NCBI GenBank assembly: GCA_903929895.1
Contig: CAIYWM010000217.1
Coordinates: 1 to 11,408 of the forward strand
Direction: 5' to 3'
Source of the DNA: an uncultured Alphaproteobacteria bacterium
GTDB lineage: Bacteria > Pseudomonadota > Alphaproteobacteria > Reyranellales > Reyranellaceae
Length of the DNA: 11,408 nucleotides
The notes below the pieces were generated by a model. The model saw nothing but the letters and a program-made list of their open reading frames with translations, made no database searches and was not told the origin of the DNA. Position 1 is the first letter of the stretch, and each line of letters opens with the position of its first letter. A program made the position numbers and the translations under genes. This document shows positions 1 to 6,652 of this stretch, one piece after another.

Positions 1-20
1 CGGTCGAGCACGTCACTCAC
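1..20 (-). CDS. Possible start of the next operon gene, cut by the window edge
   Basis: A GTG codon (18-20, read on the minus strand) overlaps the TGA stop of the cytidine deaminase gene in a GTGA arrangement and opens a frame reading M-S-D-V-L-D-R before the window ends. The same operon uses an ATGA overlap at another junction, so a translationally coupled sixth gene would fit. Only six codons are visible and there is no clear Shine-Dalgarno sequence, so neither the reality of the gene nor its product can be judged. A nucleoside-catabolism enzyme would suit the context, but this is a guess. Confidence 0.35.
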
Positions 21-412
21 GGCTGGACGAAATGCTGCGGACCGAAGGACATCGGCAGGAGCTGCCCCAGCGTCACGGTGCGATGCAGCCCGTCGGGCCC
101 GCAGAGATGGACCGGAACGTCGTCGGCCGCAAACTCGCGCAGCTTCTGCCGGCAACCGCCGCAGGGCGTGATGACTTCAGGACCGGGGCCGACCACGACG
201 CATTCGACGATGCGCTTGTGGCCCGCCGCGACCAGGGCCGCGATGGCACCGGCCTCGGCACAGAGGCCCTGAGGATAGGCCGCATTCTCCACGTTGCAGC
301 CGCCATGGATCGAGCCGTCCTCGGCCCGGAGCGCGGCGCCGACATGGAACTTCGAATAGGGGGCATGGGCCCGCAGCATCATCCGCTGCGCCAGGTGGAG
401 AAGGTCGTTCAT
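17..412 (-). CDS. cdd: Cytidine deaminase (small, homotetramer-type)
   Basis: A 131-aa cytosolic zinc enzyme that deaminates cytidine and deoxycytidine to uridine and deoxyuridine in pyrimidine salvage and catabolism. Residues 51-53 (C-A-E) and PCGGC at 83-87 give the three zinc-ligating cysteines (C51, C84, C87) and the proton-shuttling glutamate E53. Upstream, F22-HVGAA and N40-VEN match the substrate-binding segments of the family. The length is that of the Bacillus/human tetrameric class, not the E. coli dimeric class, and the C-terminal LLPMSFGP motif also fits. The position after the catalytic Glu, an Arg in the B. subtilis enzyme, is Ala54 here. The ATG lies 1 nt after the upstream permease stop (TGAGATG) and is preceded by AAGGAG about 8 nt away. 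It is the fifth gene of the importer operon, which suggests that imported cytidine is processed at once. Confidence 0.96.
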   Translation of the reverse strand: MNDLLHLAQRMMLRAHAPYSKFHVGAALRAEDGSIHGGCNVENAAYPQGLCAEAGAIAALVAAGHKRIVECVVVGPGPEVITPCGGCRQKLREFAADDVPVHLCGPDGLHRTVTLGQLLPMSFGPQHFVQP

Positions 413-413
413 C

Positions 414-1334
414 TCAATGCTCCTTCTCGTAGGGCACGCCGGCCGCCTTCGGCGCGACCGTACGGCCGATGAACCCGGCCAACAGGAAGAGCGTCAGAAG
501 ATAAGGCATAGCCTGGATCAGTTGCACCGGGACTTCGCCGACACCCGGCAGTTTCACACCCTGCAGACGGATGGCAATGGCGTCGAGCAGGCCGAAGGCC
601 AGGCAGGCGCCGAAGGCCGGCACCGGCCGCCAGCGCCCGAAGATGATCGCAGCCAGGGCGATGAAGCCCTGCCCCGCCGTCATGTCGCGGCTGAATCCTG
701 CATTCTGGGCGATCGAGAGATAGGCGCCCGCCAGGCCGGCGAACAGGCCGCAGAGCAGCACCGCCCGATAGCGCAGCCAGGACACGGAGATTCCGGCGGC
801 ATCGACCGCCAGGGGGACCTCGCCCACGGCGCGCAGCCTGAGGCCAAAGCGCGTGCGCTCGATCACCCACCAGGCGAAGGGGACGGAGAGAAGCGCCGCA
901 TAGACCAGGATGTTGTCGCCGGCGACAGGGAAGAAGATCGGACTGAGACGCTCCGTCCCGGCCAGCGGTGGCGTCTGGCCGCCCCGGCCGAACCATGCCG
1001 CACCGAGAACCACGGTGAGACCCATCGCCAGGATGTTGATCGCGATGCCGCTCACGACCTGGTTGCCGCGATGGGTGATGCAGGCGAAGCCGTGCAGCAG
1101 GGCCAGCACCTCGGCCGCCAGGATCGCCGCACCGACGCCCGCCCAGGCGGAGCCGGTGAGCGATGCGGTGGCCGCCGCGAAGAACGCGGCCATCAGCATC
1201 TTTCCCTCGAGCCCGACATCGATGATGCCGCTCTTCTCGGAGAACAGCCCGCCCATGGCACAGAGCACCAGCGGCGTCGCAACCCTCAGGGTGGCGGCGA
1301 GCGTCGCGACGACGAGGGCGAGCGTCTCCTCCAT
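414..1334 (-). CDS. ABC transporter permease, BMP/nucleoside (NupQ-YufQ type)
   Basis: A 306-aa very hydrophobic inner-membrane protein, the second of the two permeases of a BMP-type ABC importer. The N-terminal stretch at residues 31-47, with F31-SEKSG and N/D-x-GLEGK (D39 to K45), is the characteristic signature of the shorter permease of this family (BPD_transp_2, distantly related to branched-chain amino acid and ribose permeases). Several membrane segments alternate with short charged loops, and the length is normal for the subfamily. Start: the ATG follows the stop of the longer permease by one nucleotide (TGAGATG), with AAAGGG about 7 nt upstream. It should pair with the 365-aa permease to form the transmembrane pore; its substrate cannot be read from the sequence, but nucleosides or related nitrogenous bases are the known substrates of relatives. 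Confidence 0.94.
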   Translation of the reverse strand: MEETLALVVATLAATLRVATPLVLCAMGGLFSEKSGIIDVGLEGKMLMAAFFAAATASLTGSAWAGVGAAILAAEVLALLHGFACITHRGNQVVSGIAINILAMGLTVVLGAAWFGRGGQTPPLAGTERLSPIFFPVAGDNILVYAALLSVPFAWWVIERTRFGLRLRAVGEVPLAVDAAGISVSWLRYRAVLLCGLFAGLAGAYLSIAQNAGFSRDMTAGQGFIALAAIIFGRWRPVPAFGACLAFGLLDAIAIRLQGVKLPGVGEVPVQLIQAMPYLLTLFLLAGFIGRTVAPKAAGVPYEKEH

Positions 1335-1335
1335 C

Positions 1336-2433
1336 TCAGCCCTTTCGCGCGAACAGCGCCTGCAGCCACGGCCGCGGCAGATGGACGAGCGCGCCCGAGA
1401 ACAGGATCACCAGCCCCTGGATCACGACGACCATCTCGCGCGTGATCTTTGGAATCTCGAAATTGAGTTCGGCGCCACCTTGTTGCAGTGCGCCGAACAG
1501 CAGGGCTGCCAGCACGATGCCGAGTGGATGCCCCCGCCCCATCAGCGCGACCGCGATGCCGGTGAAGCCGTAGCCGGCGGCGAAGTCGAGCACGAGCCGG
1601 TGATGCACGCCCAGCAGTTCGTTGACCGCGACGCCACCGGCCAGCGCGCCCGACAGGCACATGGCCAGCATGGTCATGCGCTTCAGGTTGGTGCCGGCAT
1701 AGACCGCCGCTTCCGGATTGTGCCCCATGGTGCGCAGGCCATAGCCCCACGGCGTGTGCCACAGGAAAATCCAGACGCCGACGCACGCCAGAAGCGCCAG
1801 CAGCAGCGACAGGTTGAGCGCCGACGGCGCGACCGCGATGCCGATCCATTGCAGCGCGGCCTGCATCGACGGTACCGCGGCAGAGGCGGCGAAGCCGCGG
1901 CTCTGCGGCGTCATCGAGCCCGGCGCGATCAGCACGTTCACCATCAGGTAGACCATCAGGGCCGAGGCCACGAAGTTGAACATGATGGTGGTGATGACGA
2001 TGTGGCTGCCGCGCCAGGCCTGCATCCAGGCGGGAATGGCAGCCCAGGCCGCACCGAAGGCCGCCGACGCGAGGATGGCGAGCGGGATCATCAACAGACC
2101 CGGCAGGGTGCCGTCGAGCGCCAGCACGGCGAGGCCGCAGCCCAGCCCGCCGATATAGGCCTGACCTTCGCCGCCGATGTTGAACAGGCCGGCATGGAAG
2201 GCCACGGCGACGGCAAGCCCCGTAAAGATGAAGTTGGTGGCGTAGTAGAGCGTGTAGCCGATCGACTCGGACGACCCCACGGCGCCCAGGACCAGCAGCC
2301 TCAGCGCATGGAACGGATCGACACCGATCACCTCCACGATGAGCCCGACGACGAGGAACGCCATCGCGATGTTGGCGAGCGGCAGCAGGCCGATCTCGAC
2401 CCAGCCGGGCAGCGGACGGCGCGAGGCGCTCAT
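1336..2433 (-). CDS. ABC transporter permease, BMP/nucleoside (NupP-YufP type)
   Basis: A 365-aa inner-membrane permease, the longer partner of the importer pore. It has a long first hydrophobic helix (about residues 14-38), then the family signature FHAGLFNIGGEGQ at 79-91, followed by multiple membrane segments. The frame is open further upstream to 2589, but that extension is arginine- and glycine-rich shadow sequence inside the ATPase gene. The start chosen is the ATG at 2433, which overlaps the ATPase stop as ATGA and gives the normal family length. The neighbours on both sides are the ATPase and the second permease, so it is part of one complex. The overlap implies translational coupling to the ATPase; the local Shine-Dalgarno is weak (only GGCGG-like). 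Confidence 0.94.
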   Translation of the reverse strand: MSASRRPLPGWVEIGLLPLANIAMAFLVVGLIVEVIGVDPFHALRLLVLGAVGSSESIGYTLYYATNFIFTGLAVAVAFHAGLFNIGGEGQAYIGGLGCGLAVLALDGTLPGLLMIPLAILASAAFGAAWAAIPAWMQAWRGSHIVITTIMFNFVASALMVYLMVNVLIAPGSMTPQSRGFAASAAVPSMQAALQWIGIAVAPSALNLSLLLALLACVGVWIFLWHTPWGYGLRTMGHNPEAAVYAGTNLKRMTMLAMCLSGALAGGVAVNELLGVHHRLVLDFAAGYGFTGIAVALMGRGHPLGIVLAALLFGALQQGGAELNFEIPKITREMVVVIQGLVILFSGALVHLPRPWLQALFARKG

Positions 2434-3965
2434 GCCGCCCGCGCACCCGCCATCATCAGGCCCAGCGTGCGCTCGTCCGCCTCGCCTGCGGCGACCTCGC
2501 CCACGATGCGGCCGCCGAACATCACCAGGATGCGGTCGGCCAGCGACAGGATCTCCTCCAGTTCGACCGACACGACCAGCACCGCGCACCCAGCGTCGCG
2601 GCTCCGGACCAGCTCACGGCGGATGAATTCGATGGCGCCGATGTCGACGCCGCGCGTCGGCTGGCCGACCAGCAGCACCTTGGGATTGCGCGCCATCTCG
2701 CGTGCCAGGATCAGCTTCTGCTGGTTGCCGCCGGAGAAGTTGGACGAGCGCAGGCCCGGCGTGCGCGGTCGCACGTCGAAGCGCTCCATGAGATCGGCGC
2801 AGTACTTTCCGACCGCCGGACCGTCCATCAGGTAGTTGTGGCAGAACGGCTCGCGATCCTGATAGCCGAGGATCGAGGTCTCCGAGGCGAGGAAGGCCGG
2901 CACGAGGCCTTGCCGGAGCCGGTCTTCCGGGACATGGGCAACGCCGAGATCGCGCATCTCGGCCGGATCGACGGGATGGGCGACATCGATCTTGCGTCCG
3001 CAGACTTCCATTTCGCCGCCGGTCGGCGGCCGGATGCCCGCGAGAACCTGCAGCAACTCGCTCTGGCCGTTGCCGGAAACGCCGGCGATCCCCACGATCT
3101 CTCCCGCCCTCACCTCGAGCGAGATGTCGTCGAGCAGGCGGACGCCGCGACGATCGACCAGCGACAGGTGACGCGCGGCCAGCCTCGTCTCGCCCTGCCG
3201 GGCCGGCGCCTTGTCGAGATCGAAGCGCACCTTGCGGCCGACCATCAGCTCGGCCAGATCCTCGGCATCGGTCTCGGCCGTACGGCGTTCCGCGACCACC
3301 TCGCCGCGACGCATGACGACCACCTTGTCGGTCACCGCCAGGATCTCGCGCAGCTTGTGGGTGATCAGCACGACCGTGACACCACGGTCGCGCAGCCCGC
3401 GCAGGATCTCCAGCAGCCGGTCGGTCTCCTGCGGCGTCAGCACGGCGCTGGGTTCGTCCAGGATGAGAATGCGGGCACCGCGAAAAAGCACCTTGAGGAT
3501 CTCGACCCGCTGCTGTTCGCCCACCGACAGGTCGGCCACAAGCGCATCGGGATCGATGGCGAGCCCATACTCGCGCGCGAGCCGCGCCAGCTCCGTCCGG
3601 GCCGCCGCCAGGCCGCCGGCCAGCAGCGCCCCGCCTTCGGCCCCCAGGATCAGGTTCTCCAGCACGGTGAAGCTGTCGACCAGCATGAAGTGCTGGTGGA
3701 CCATGCCGATCCCGTGGCCGATCGCGTCGCGCGGGCTCGCCATCTCGACCGGGCGCCCCTCGATCAGAATCTCGCCGGCATCGGCGCGATAAAGTCCGTA
3801 GAGGATGCTCATCAGCGTCGACTTGCCGGCGCCGTTCTCGCCCACGATGCCGGTGATGCTGCCGCGTTCGATCCGCAGCGAGGCACCCCGCACCGCGTGC
3901 ACGCTGCCGAACGACTTGTCGATTCCCCGGAGCTCGATGGCAGCGTCGGCCGTCAGCTCTTGCAC
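2430..3965 (-). CDS. ABC importer ATPase with two nucleotide-binding domains (NupO/YufO type)
   Basis: A 511-aa cytosolic ATPase that energises the two permeases. The N-terminal domain is complete: Walker A GENGAGKST at 42-50, Q-loop near 91, signature LSVGEQQ at 146-152, Walker B ILILDE at 166-171 and switch H203. The C-terminal domain is degenerate: GVSGNGQSE at 295-303 has Gln301 in place of the Walker A lysine, the Walker B region reads VLLVGQP (430-436) without the Asp-Glu pair, and the switch His is missing (SVELEE around 466-471), although FSGGNQQ (410-416) is kept. So one active and one structural site are expected, as in the sugar/nucleoside import ATPases. The start is a GTG at 3965, overlapping the end of the binding-protein gene by 13 bp; no in-frame ATG occurs until residue 52, inside the Walker A region, so GTG is the only sensible start. 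The Shine-Dalgarno is weak, consistent with coupling. Confidence 0.95.
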   Translation of the reverse strand: MQELTADAAIELRGIDKSFGSVHAVRGASLRIERGSITGIVGENGAGKSTLMSILYGLYRADAGEILIEGRPVEMASPRDAIGHGIGMVHQHFMLVDSFTVLENLILGAEGGALLAGGLAAARTELARLAREYGLAIDPDALVADLSVGEQQRVEILKVLFRGARILILDEPSAVLTPQETDRLLEILRGLRDRGVTVVLITHKLREILAVTDKVVVMRRGEVVAERRTAETDAEDLAELMVGRKVRFDLDKAPARQGETRLAARHLSLVDRRGVRLLDDISLEVRAGEIVGIAGVSGNGQSELLQVLAGIRPPTGGEMEVCGRKIDVAHPVDPAEMRDLGVAHVPEDRLRQGLVPAFLASETSILGYQDREPFCHNYLMDGPAVGKYCADLMERFDVRPRTPGLRSSNFSGGNQQKLILAREMARNPKVLLVGQPTRGVDIGAIEFIRRELVRSRDAGCAVLVVSVELEEILSLADRILVMFGGRIVGEVAAGEADERTLGLMMAGARAA

Positions 3966-4960
3966 GAATTGTTGCTCATATAGTCATGGACGACGATCTG
4001 ACCCGAGATGATCGCGGCTTTCGCGGCATCGACCGCGGCCTTCATCTGCGGCGTGATGAGCTTTTCGTTGTCCTTGTCGAGCGCCCAGTCGACTCCGCCT
4101 TCCTTGAGGCCAAGCACGTGCACGCCGCCCTTCCACTCGTTGTTCCGCGCCGCCTTGAAGCTGTCGTAGGCCGCGAGATCGACGCGCTTCAGCATCGAGG
4201 TCAGCATGTTGCCGGGATGCAGATGGTTCTGGTTGGAATCGACACCGATCCCGAGCTTGCCGCGGTCCTTGGCCGCCTGGAGGATGCCCAGGCCGGTGCT
4301 GCCGGCAGCGGCATAGACGACGTCGACCCCGCGATCGAACTGGCCCTTGGCCAGCTCGGCGCCGCGGCCCGGATCGTTCCACGCGGCGGGCGTCGTCCCG
4401 GTCATGTTGGTGATCAGTTCGGCATTGGGACTGGCGTACTTGATGCCCTGCTCGAAGCCGCACTGGAAGCGGCGCACCAGCGGGATGTCCATGCCGCCCA
4501 CGAAGCCGATCTTGCCGGTCTTGGAGGCCATCGCCGCCAGGACGCCGACCAGGAACGAGCCTTCCTGCTCCTTGAACACGACCGACTGGACGTTGGGCAG
4601 ATTCACCACGCTGTCGATGACGGTGAAGTGGATGTTGGGGAACTCCCGCGCGACCTTCTCGAGGGGGACCGCCTGCGCGAAGCCGACGGCGATGATCGGA
4701 TCCTGACCGCGCTGGGCGAAGCGGCGCAGTGCCTGCTCGAACTGGGTCTCGTTGCTGGGCTCGAACTCCGCGACCGCGATGTTCGTCTCCTTCTTGAAGC
4801 GCTCGGCGCCCTGCCAGACCCCTTCGTTGAAGGACTTGTCGAACTTGCCGCCGGTGCTGAAGACGACGGCCGGCTTGATGGCGACGGTCTGTGCCTGCGC
4901 GAGGGCACCGAGGCCGACGGCCGCCAGCACGGAGATCAGGGAGCCAACCCAGCGTTTCAT
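3953..4960 (-). CDS. BMP-family periplasmic substrate-binding protein
   Basis: A 335-aa binding protein of the BMP/PnrA (Med, Bmp) family that delivers substrate to the importer in the periplasm. Residues 1-23 form a Sec signal peptide: K2-R3, a hydrophobic core, and an ALAQA cleavage site, giving a mature start at Gln24. There is no lipobox cysteine, so this is a soluble periplasmic protein rather than a lipoprotein. The family motif GGKFDKSFNEG lies at 37-47, followed further on by AAAGSTGLG and GIGVDSNQ, typical of the sugar-binding-protein fold that holds nucleosides. An in-frame ATG four codons upstream (4972) has no Shine-Dalgarno, whereas the ATG at 4960 has GGGA six nt before it, so 4960 was chosen. 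It is the first gene of the operon. Relatives bind purine nucleosides; the neighbouring cytidine deaminase and hydantoinase suggest a pyrimidine or cyclic ureide here, as an inference. Confidence 0.94.
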   Translation of the reverse strand: MKRWVGSLISVLAAVGLGALAQAQTVAIKPAVVFSTGGKFDKSFNEGVWQGAERFKKETNIAVAEFEPSNETQFEQALRRFAQRGQDPIIAVGFAQAVPLEKVAREFPNIHFTVIDSVVNLPNVQSVVFKEQEGSFLVGVLAAMASKTGKIGFVGGMDIPLVRRFQCGFEQGIKYASPNAELITNMTGTTPAAWNDPGRGAELAKGQFDRGVDVVYAAAGSTGLGILQAAKDRGKLGIGVDSNQNHLHPGNMLTSMLKRVDLAAYDSFKAARNNEWKGGVHVLGLKEGGVDWALDKDNEKLITPQMKAAVDAAKAAIISGQIVVHDYMSNNSCKS

Positions 4961-4990
4961 CGAGATTCCCATTTTGTTGGCGAGAGTTTG

Positions 4991-5011
4991 GACCGGGCCG
5001 CGCCCCCGGTC
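4991..5011. repeat. Inverted repeat, candidate operator
   Basis: Perfect 7-bp arms GACCGGG and CCCGGTC flank a 7-nt GC-only spacer. It is placed about 30 bp upstream of the importer start and about 40 bp upstream of the plus-strand extended -10. A dimeric regulator site or an RNA hairpin in the importer leader are both possible. In GC-rich DNA a 7-bp palindrome can arise by chance, so confidence is modest. Confidence 0.4.
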
Positions 5012-5049
5012 TAGATGAAGACAGGGCGACCGGAGACGGGCACGGGACT

Positions 5050-5058
5050 TGCTATACT
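5050..5058 (+). promoter_or_regulatory. Extended -10 promoter element for the hydantoinase gene
   Basis: TGC immediately before TATACT forms an extended -10 (TGn plus a hexamer one change from TATAAT) in otherwise GC-rich sequence. Transcription would begin near 5065, giving a leader of about 22 nt that includes the ribosome binding site. There is no good -35 hexamer at 16-18 bp spacing, which is acceptable for an extended -10 promoter. Confidence 0.5.
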
Positions 5059-5076
5059 ACAGCGCAAAGCCGCCCC

Positions 5077-5082
5077 GGGAGG
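5077..5082 (+). promoter_or_regulatory. Ribosome binding site fixing the hydantoinase start
   Basis: GGGAGG ends 4 nt before the ATG at 5087. The frame is open upstream to an ATG at 5015, but this strong site and the family's N-terminus (beginning with the beta strand YDLVIRN) show that 5087 is the real start. Confidence 0.8.
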
Positions 5083-5086
5083 ACAC

Positions 5087-6532
5087 ATGGCCGAGTACGA
5101 TCTCGTCATCCGCAATACGACGATTGCCACCGCCTCTGATGTGGTGAAAGGCGACATCGGGATCGTCGGTGGGCGCGTGGTGGCGCTGGGCGAGCGGCTC
5201 GACAAGGGCCGGCGCGAGATCGACGCCACCGGCCTGATCGCCGTGCCCGGCGGCATCGACGCGCATGTCCATTTCGACCAGGACACGGCCGACGGCTCGG
5301 TCTTCTGCGACGATTTCGAAAGCGGCAGCCGCGCCGCCGCGGCCGGCGGCACCACGACCATCATTCCCTTCGCCTACCAGAACAAGGGCCAGCCGCTGCG
5401 CGACGCGGTGAACAAGTATCACAAGCGCGCCGAGGGCAAGTCGCTGATCGACTACGCGTTCCATGTGATCCTGTCGGATGCCAGCGAGAAGATCATGGGC
5501 CAGGATTTCACCGCCTTGGTCGCCGACGGCTACACCTCGTTCAAGGTCTACATGACCTACGACGACGTGAAGCTCACCGACCGCGAGATGCTCGACGCGC
5601 TGGCCGCCGCCCGCCGCGAGCAGGCGATGCTGATGATCCATGCGGAAAACTCCGACTGCATCACCTGGCTGACCGAGCGGCTGGAGCTGAAGGGCATGAC
5701 CGCCGCCAAGTTCCACGCGACCTCGCGCCCCTTCGTGGTCGAGCGCGAGGCCACCCATCGCGCCATCTCGCTGGCCGAACTGCTCGACGTGCCGATGCTG
5801 CTGGTCCATGTCTCGGCCAAGGAAGCGATGCACGAGATCCAGCGCGCTCAGGCGCGCGGCCTGCGTGTCTATGGCGAGACCTGCCCGCAATACCTGTTCC
5901 TGAGCGAGGAGGATTTCGAGAAGCCGGGCGAGGAAGGCGCCAAGTGCGTCTGCTCGCCGCCACCGCGCGGCACCGACAATCAGGAGCATATCTGGACCGG
6001 CCTCTCGGCCAACACCTTCCAGATCCTCTCGTCCGACCATGCCGCCTTCAAGTTCGACGATGTGCGCGGCAAGAAGCTGCCGGGCGCGGCCCAGAGCTTC
6101 CGCAAGATTCCCAACGGCGTGCCGGGCGTCGAGACGCGGCTGCCGCTGCTCTTCTCCGAGGGCGTCAACAAGGGCCGCCTCACCCTGCAGCAGTTCGTGG
6201 CGCTCAGTTCGACCAATGCCGCCAAGATCTACGGCCTGCACCCGCGCAAGGGCACGATCGCTGTCGGCTCGGATGCCGACATCGTACTGTGGGATCCCGA
6301 ACGCCGGGTGAGCCTCACCAACTCGATCCTGCACCACAATTGCGACTACACGCCCTACGAGGGACGCGAGCTCACCGGGTATCCGGTGATGACCCTGTCA
6401 CGCGGCGAGGTGGTGATGGAGGAAGGCCGCATGAGCGGCTCGGCCGGACGCGGCGTCTTCCAGAAATGCGACCGCCCCGAAGCCGCCCGCCCGCGCGGCC
6501 GGCCCCTGATCGACCCGTCGATCTTCAATTAA
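5087..6532 (+). CDS. hydA: Dihydropyrimidinase / D-hydantoinase
   Basis: A 481-aa cytosolic binuclear-zinc amidohydrolase that reversibly opens 5,6-dihydropyrimidines or 5-substituted hydantoins to N-carbamoyl (beta-)amino acids. All metal ligands of the family are visible: H60 and H62 (in GGIDAHVHFD), the lysine to be carboxylated K153 (SFKVYM), H185 (MIHAEN), H241 (LVHVSA) and D317 (SSDHAAF). CPQYLFLSEEDFEKPG and CVCSPP at 266-291 are also characteristic. Tyr158 (in MTY) matches the catalytic tyrosine, but the following loop reads DDVKLTD and appears a few residues shorter than the usual KGALMVDD segment; this loop shapes the substrate pocket, so specificity may differ. Length is normal. 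It is divergent from the importer operon and convergent with an amidase/oxidoreductase operon, so its N-carbamoyl product may be the amidase substrate. The symbol is used for the family; the native substrate is not proven. Confidence 0.95.
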   Translation: MAEYDLVIRNTTIATASDVVKGDIGIVGGRVVALGERLDKGRREIDATGLIAVPGGIDAHVHFDQDTADGSVFCDDFESGSRAAAAGGTTTIIPFAYQNKGQPLRDAVNKYHKRAEGKSLIDYAFHVILSDASEKIMGQDFTALVADGYTSFKVYMTYDDVKLTDREMLDALAAARREQAMLMIHAENSDCITWLTERLELKGMTAAKFHATSRPFVVEREATHRAISLAELLDVPMLLVHVSAKEAMHEIQRAQARGLRVYGETCPQYLFLSEEDFEKPGEEGAKCVCSPPPRGTDNQEHIWTGLSANTFQILSSDHAAFKFDDVRGKKLPGAAQSFRKIPNGVPGVETRLPLLFSEGVNKGRLTLQQFVALSSTNAAKIYGLHPRKGTIAVGSDADIVLWDPERRVSLTNSILHHNCDYTPYEGRELTGYPVMTLSRGEVVMEEGRMSGSAGRGVFQKCDRPEAARPRGRPLIDPSIFN

Positions 6533-6543
6533 GCGAAATGATC

Positions 6544-6642
6544 AAAGGTCCCTCACTTCGCTTGGGATGACACCGTTTCCTGCATCGGCGCACGACGCCA
6601 ACTCCAGCAATAGTGTCATCCCGAACGAAGTGAGGGACCTTT
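6544..6642. terminator. Long inverted repeat between convergent genes; probable bidirectional terminator
   Basis: The arms at 6544-6573 and 6613-6642 are 30 nt each and complementary at 28 positions; the two mismatches fall next to each other around the GGGATGACA part. The spacer is 39 nt. The repeat fills most of the 120-bp gap between the stop of the hydantoinase gene (6532) and the stop of the convergent amidase gene (6653). Each arm starts or ends in AAAGGTCCC/GGGACCTTT, so on either strand the stem ends with a short T run (the plus strand continues ...CCTTTCGCTTTTCC). The position and two-way symmetry fit termination of both transcripts. The arm looks like a dispersed genomic repeat (intergenic 'GTCATCCCGA...GGGACCTTT' type seen in several bacterial genomes), so it may be a mobile or structural repeat as well. 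Confidence 0.75.
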
Positions 6643-6652
6643 CGCTTTTCCT

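Larger units (their letters stand above)
4961..5086. promoter_or_regulatory. Divergent promoter region between importer operon and hydantoinase gene
   Basis: These 126 bp must hold the promoters for both the minus-strand importer operon and the plus-strand hydantoinase gene. A GC-rich inverted repeat with 7-bp perfect arms, GACCGGG (4991-4997) and CCCGGTC (5005-5011), separated by 7 nt, lies nearer the importer side and could be an operator or a leader hairpin. No convincing minus-strand promoter hexamers were found. No regulator gene lies in the window. Confidence 0.6.

Noticed and set aside
2434..2589. N-terminal extension of the longer permease to an upstream start.
   Set aside because: The extra 52 residues are Gly/Arg-rich and lie within the ATPase gene; the ATGA overlap at 2433 gives the normal family N-terminus.
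910..2835. A 641-codon open frame on the plus strand opposite the permeases and ATPase.
   Set aside because: It is an antisense shadow: composition dominated by Arg, Ala, Gly, Gln, His and Asp, no recognisable domain, and it lies opposite three well-supported transporter genes. High GC codon bias leaves this frame free of stops.
2430..3965. The degenerate second ATPase site as a sign of gene decay.
   Set aside because: Loss of the Walker A lysine and Walker B acids in the C-terminal half, with an intact FSGGNQQ, is a pattern I associate with this importer ATPase class; the frame is full length.
5015..5086. Upstream ATG for the hydantoinase, adding 24 residues.
   Set aside because: The extension contains the extended -10 element and the strong ribosome binding site for the ATG at 5087, and does not resemble the family N-terminus.
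5057..6337. A 426-codon minus-strand frame opposite the hydantoinase.
   Set aside because: Antisense shadow; the plus strand shows every metal ligand of the amidohydrolase family, while this frame has none of any family.
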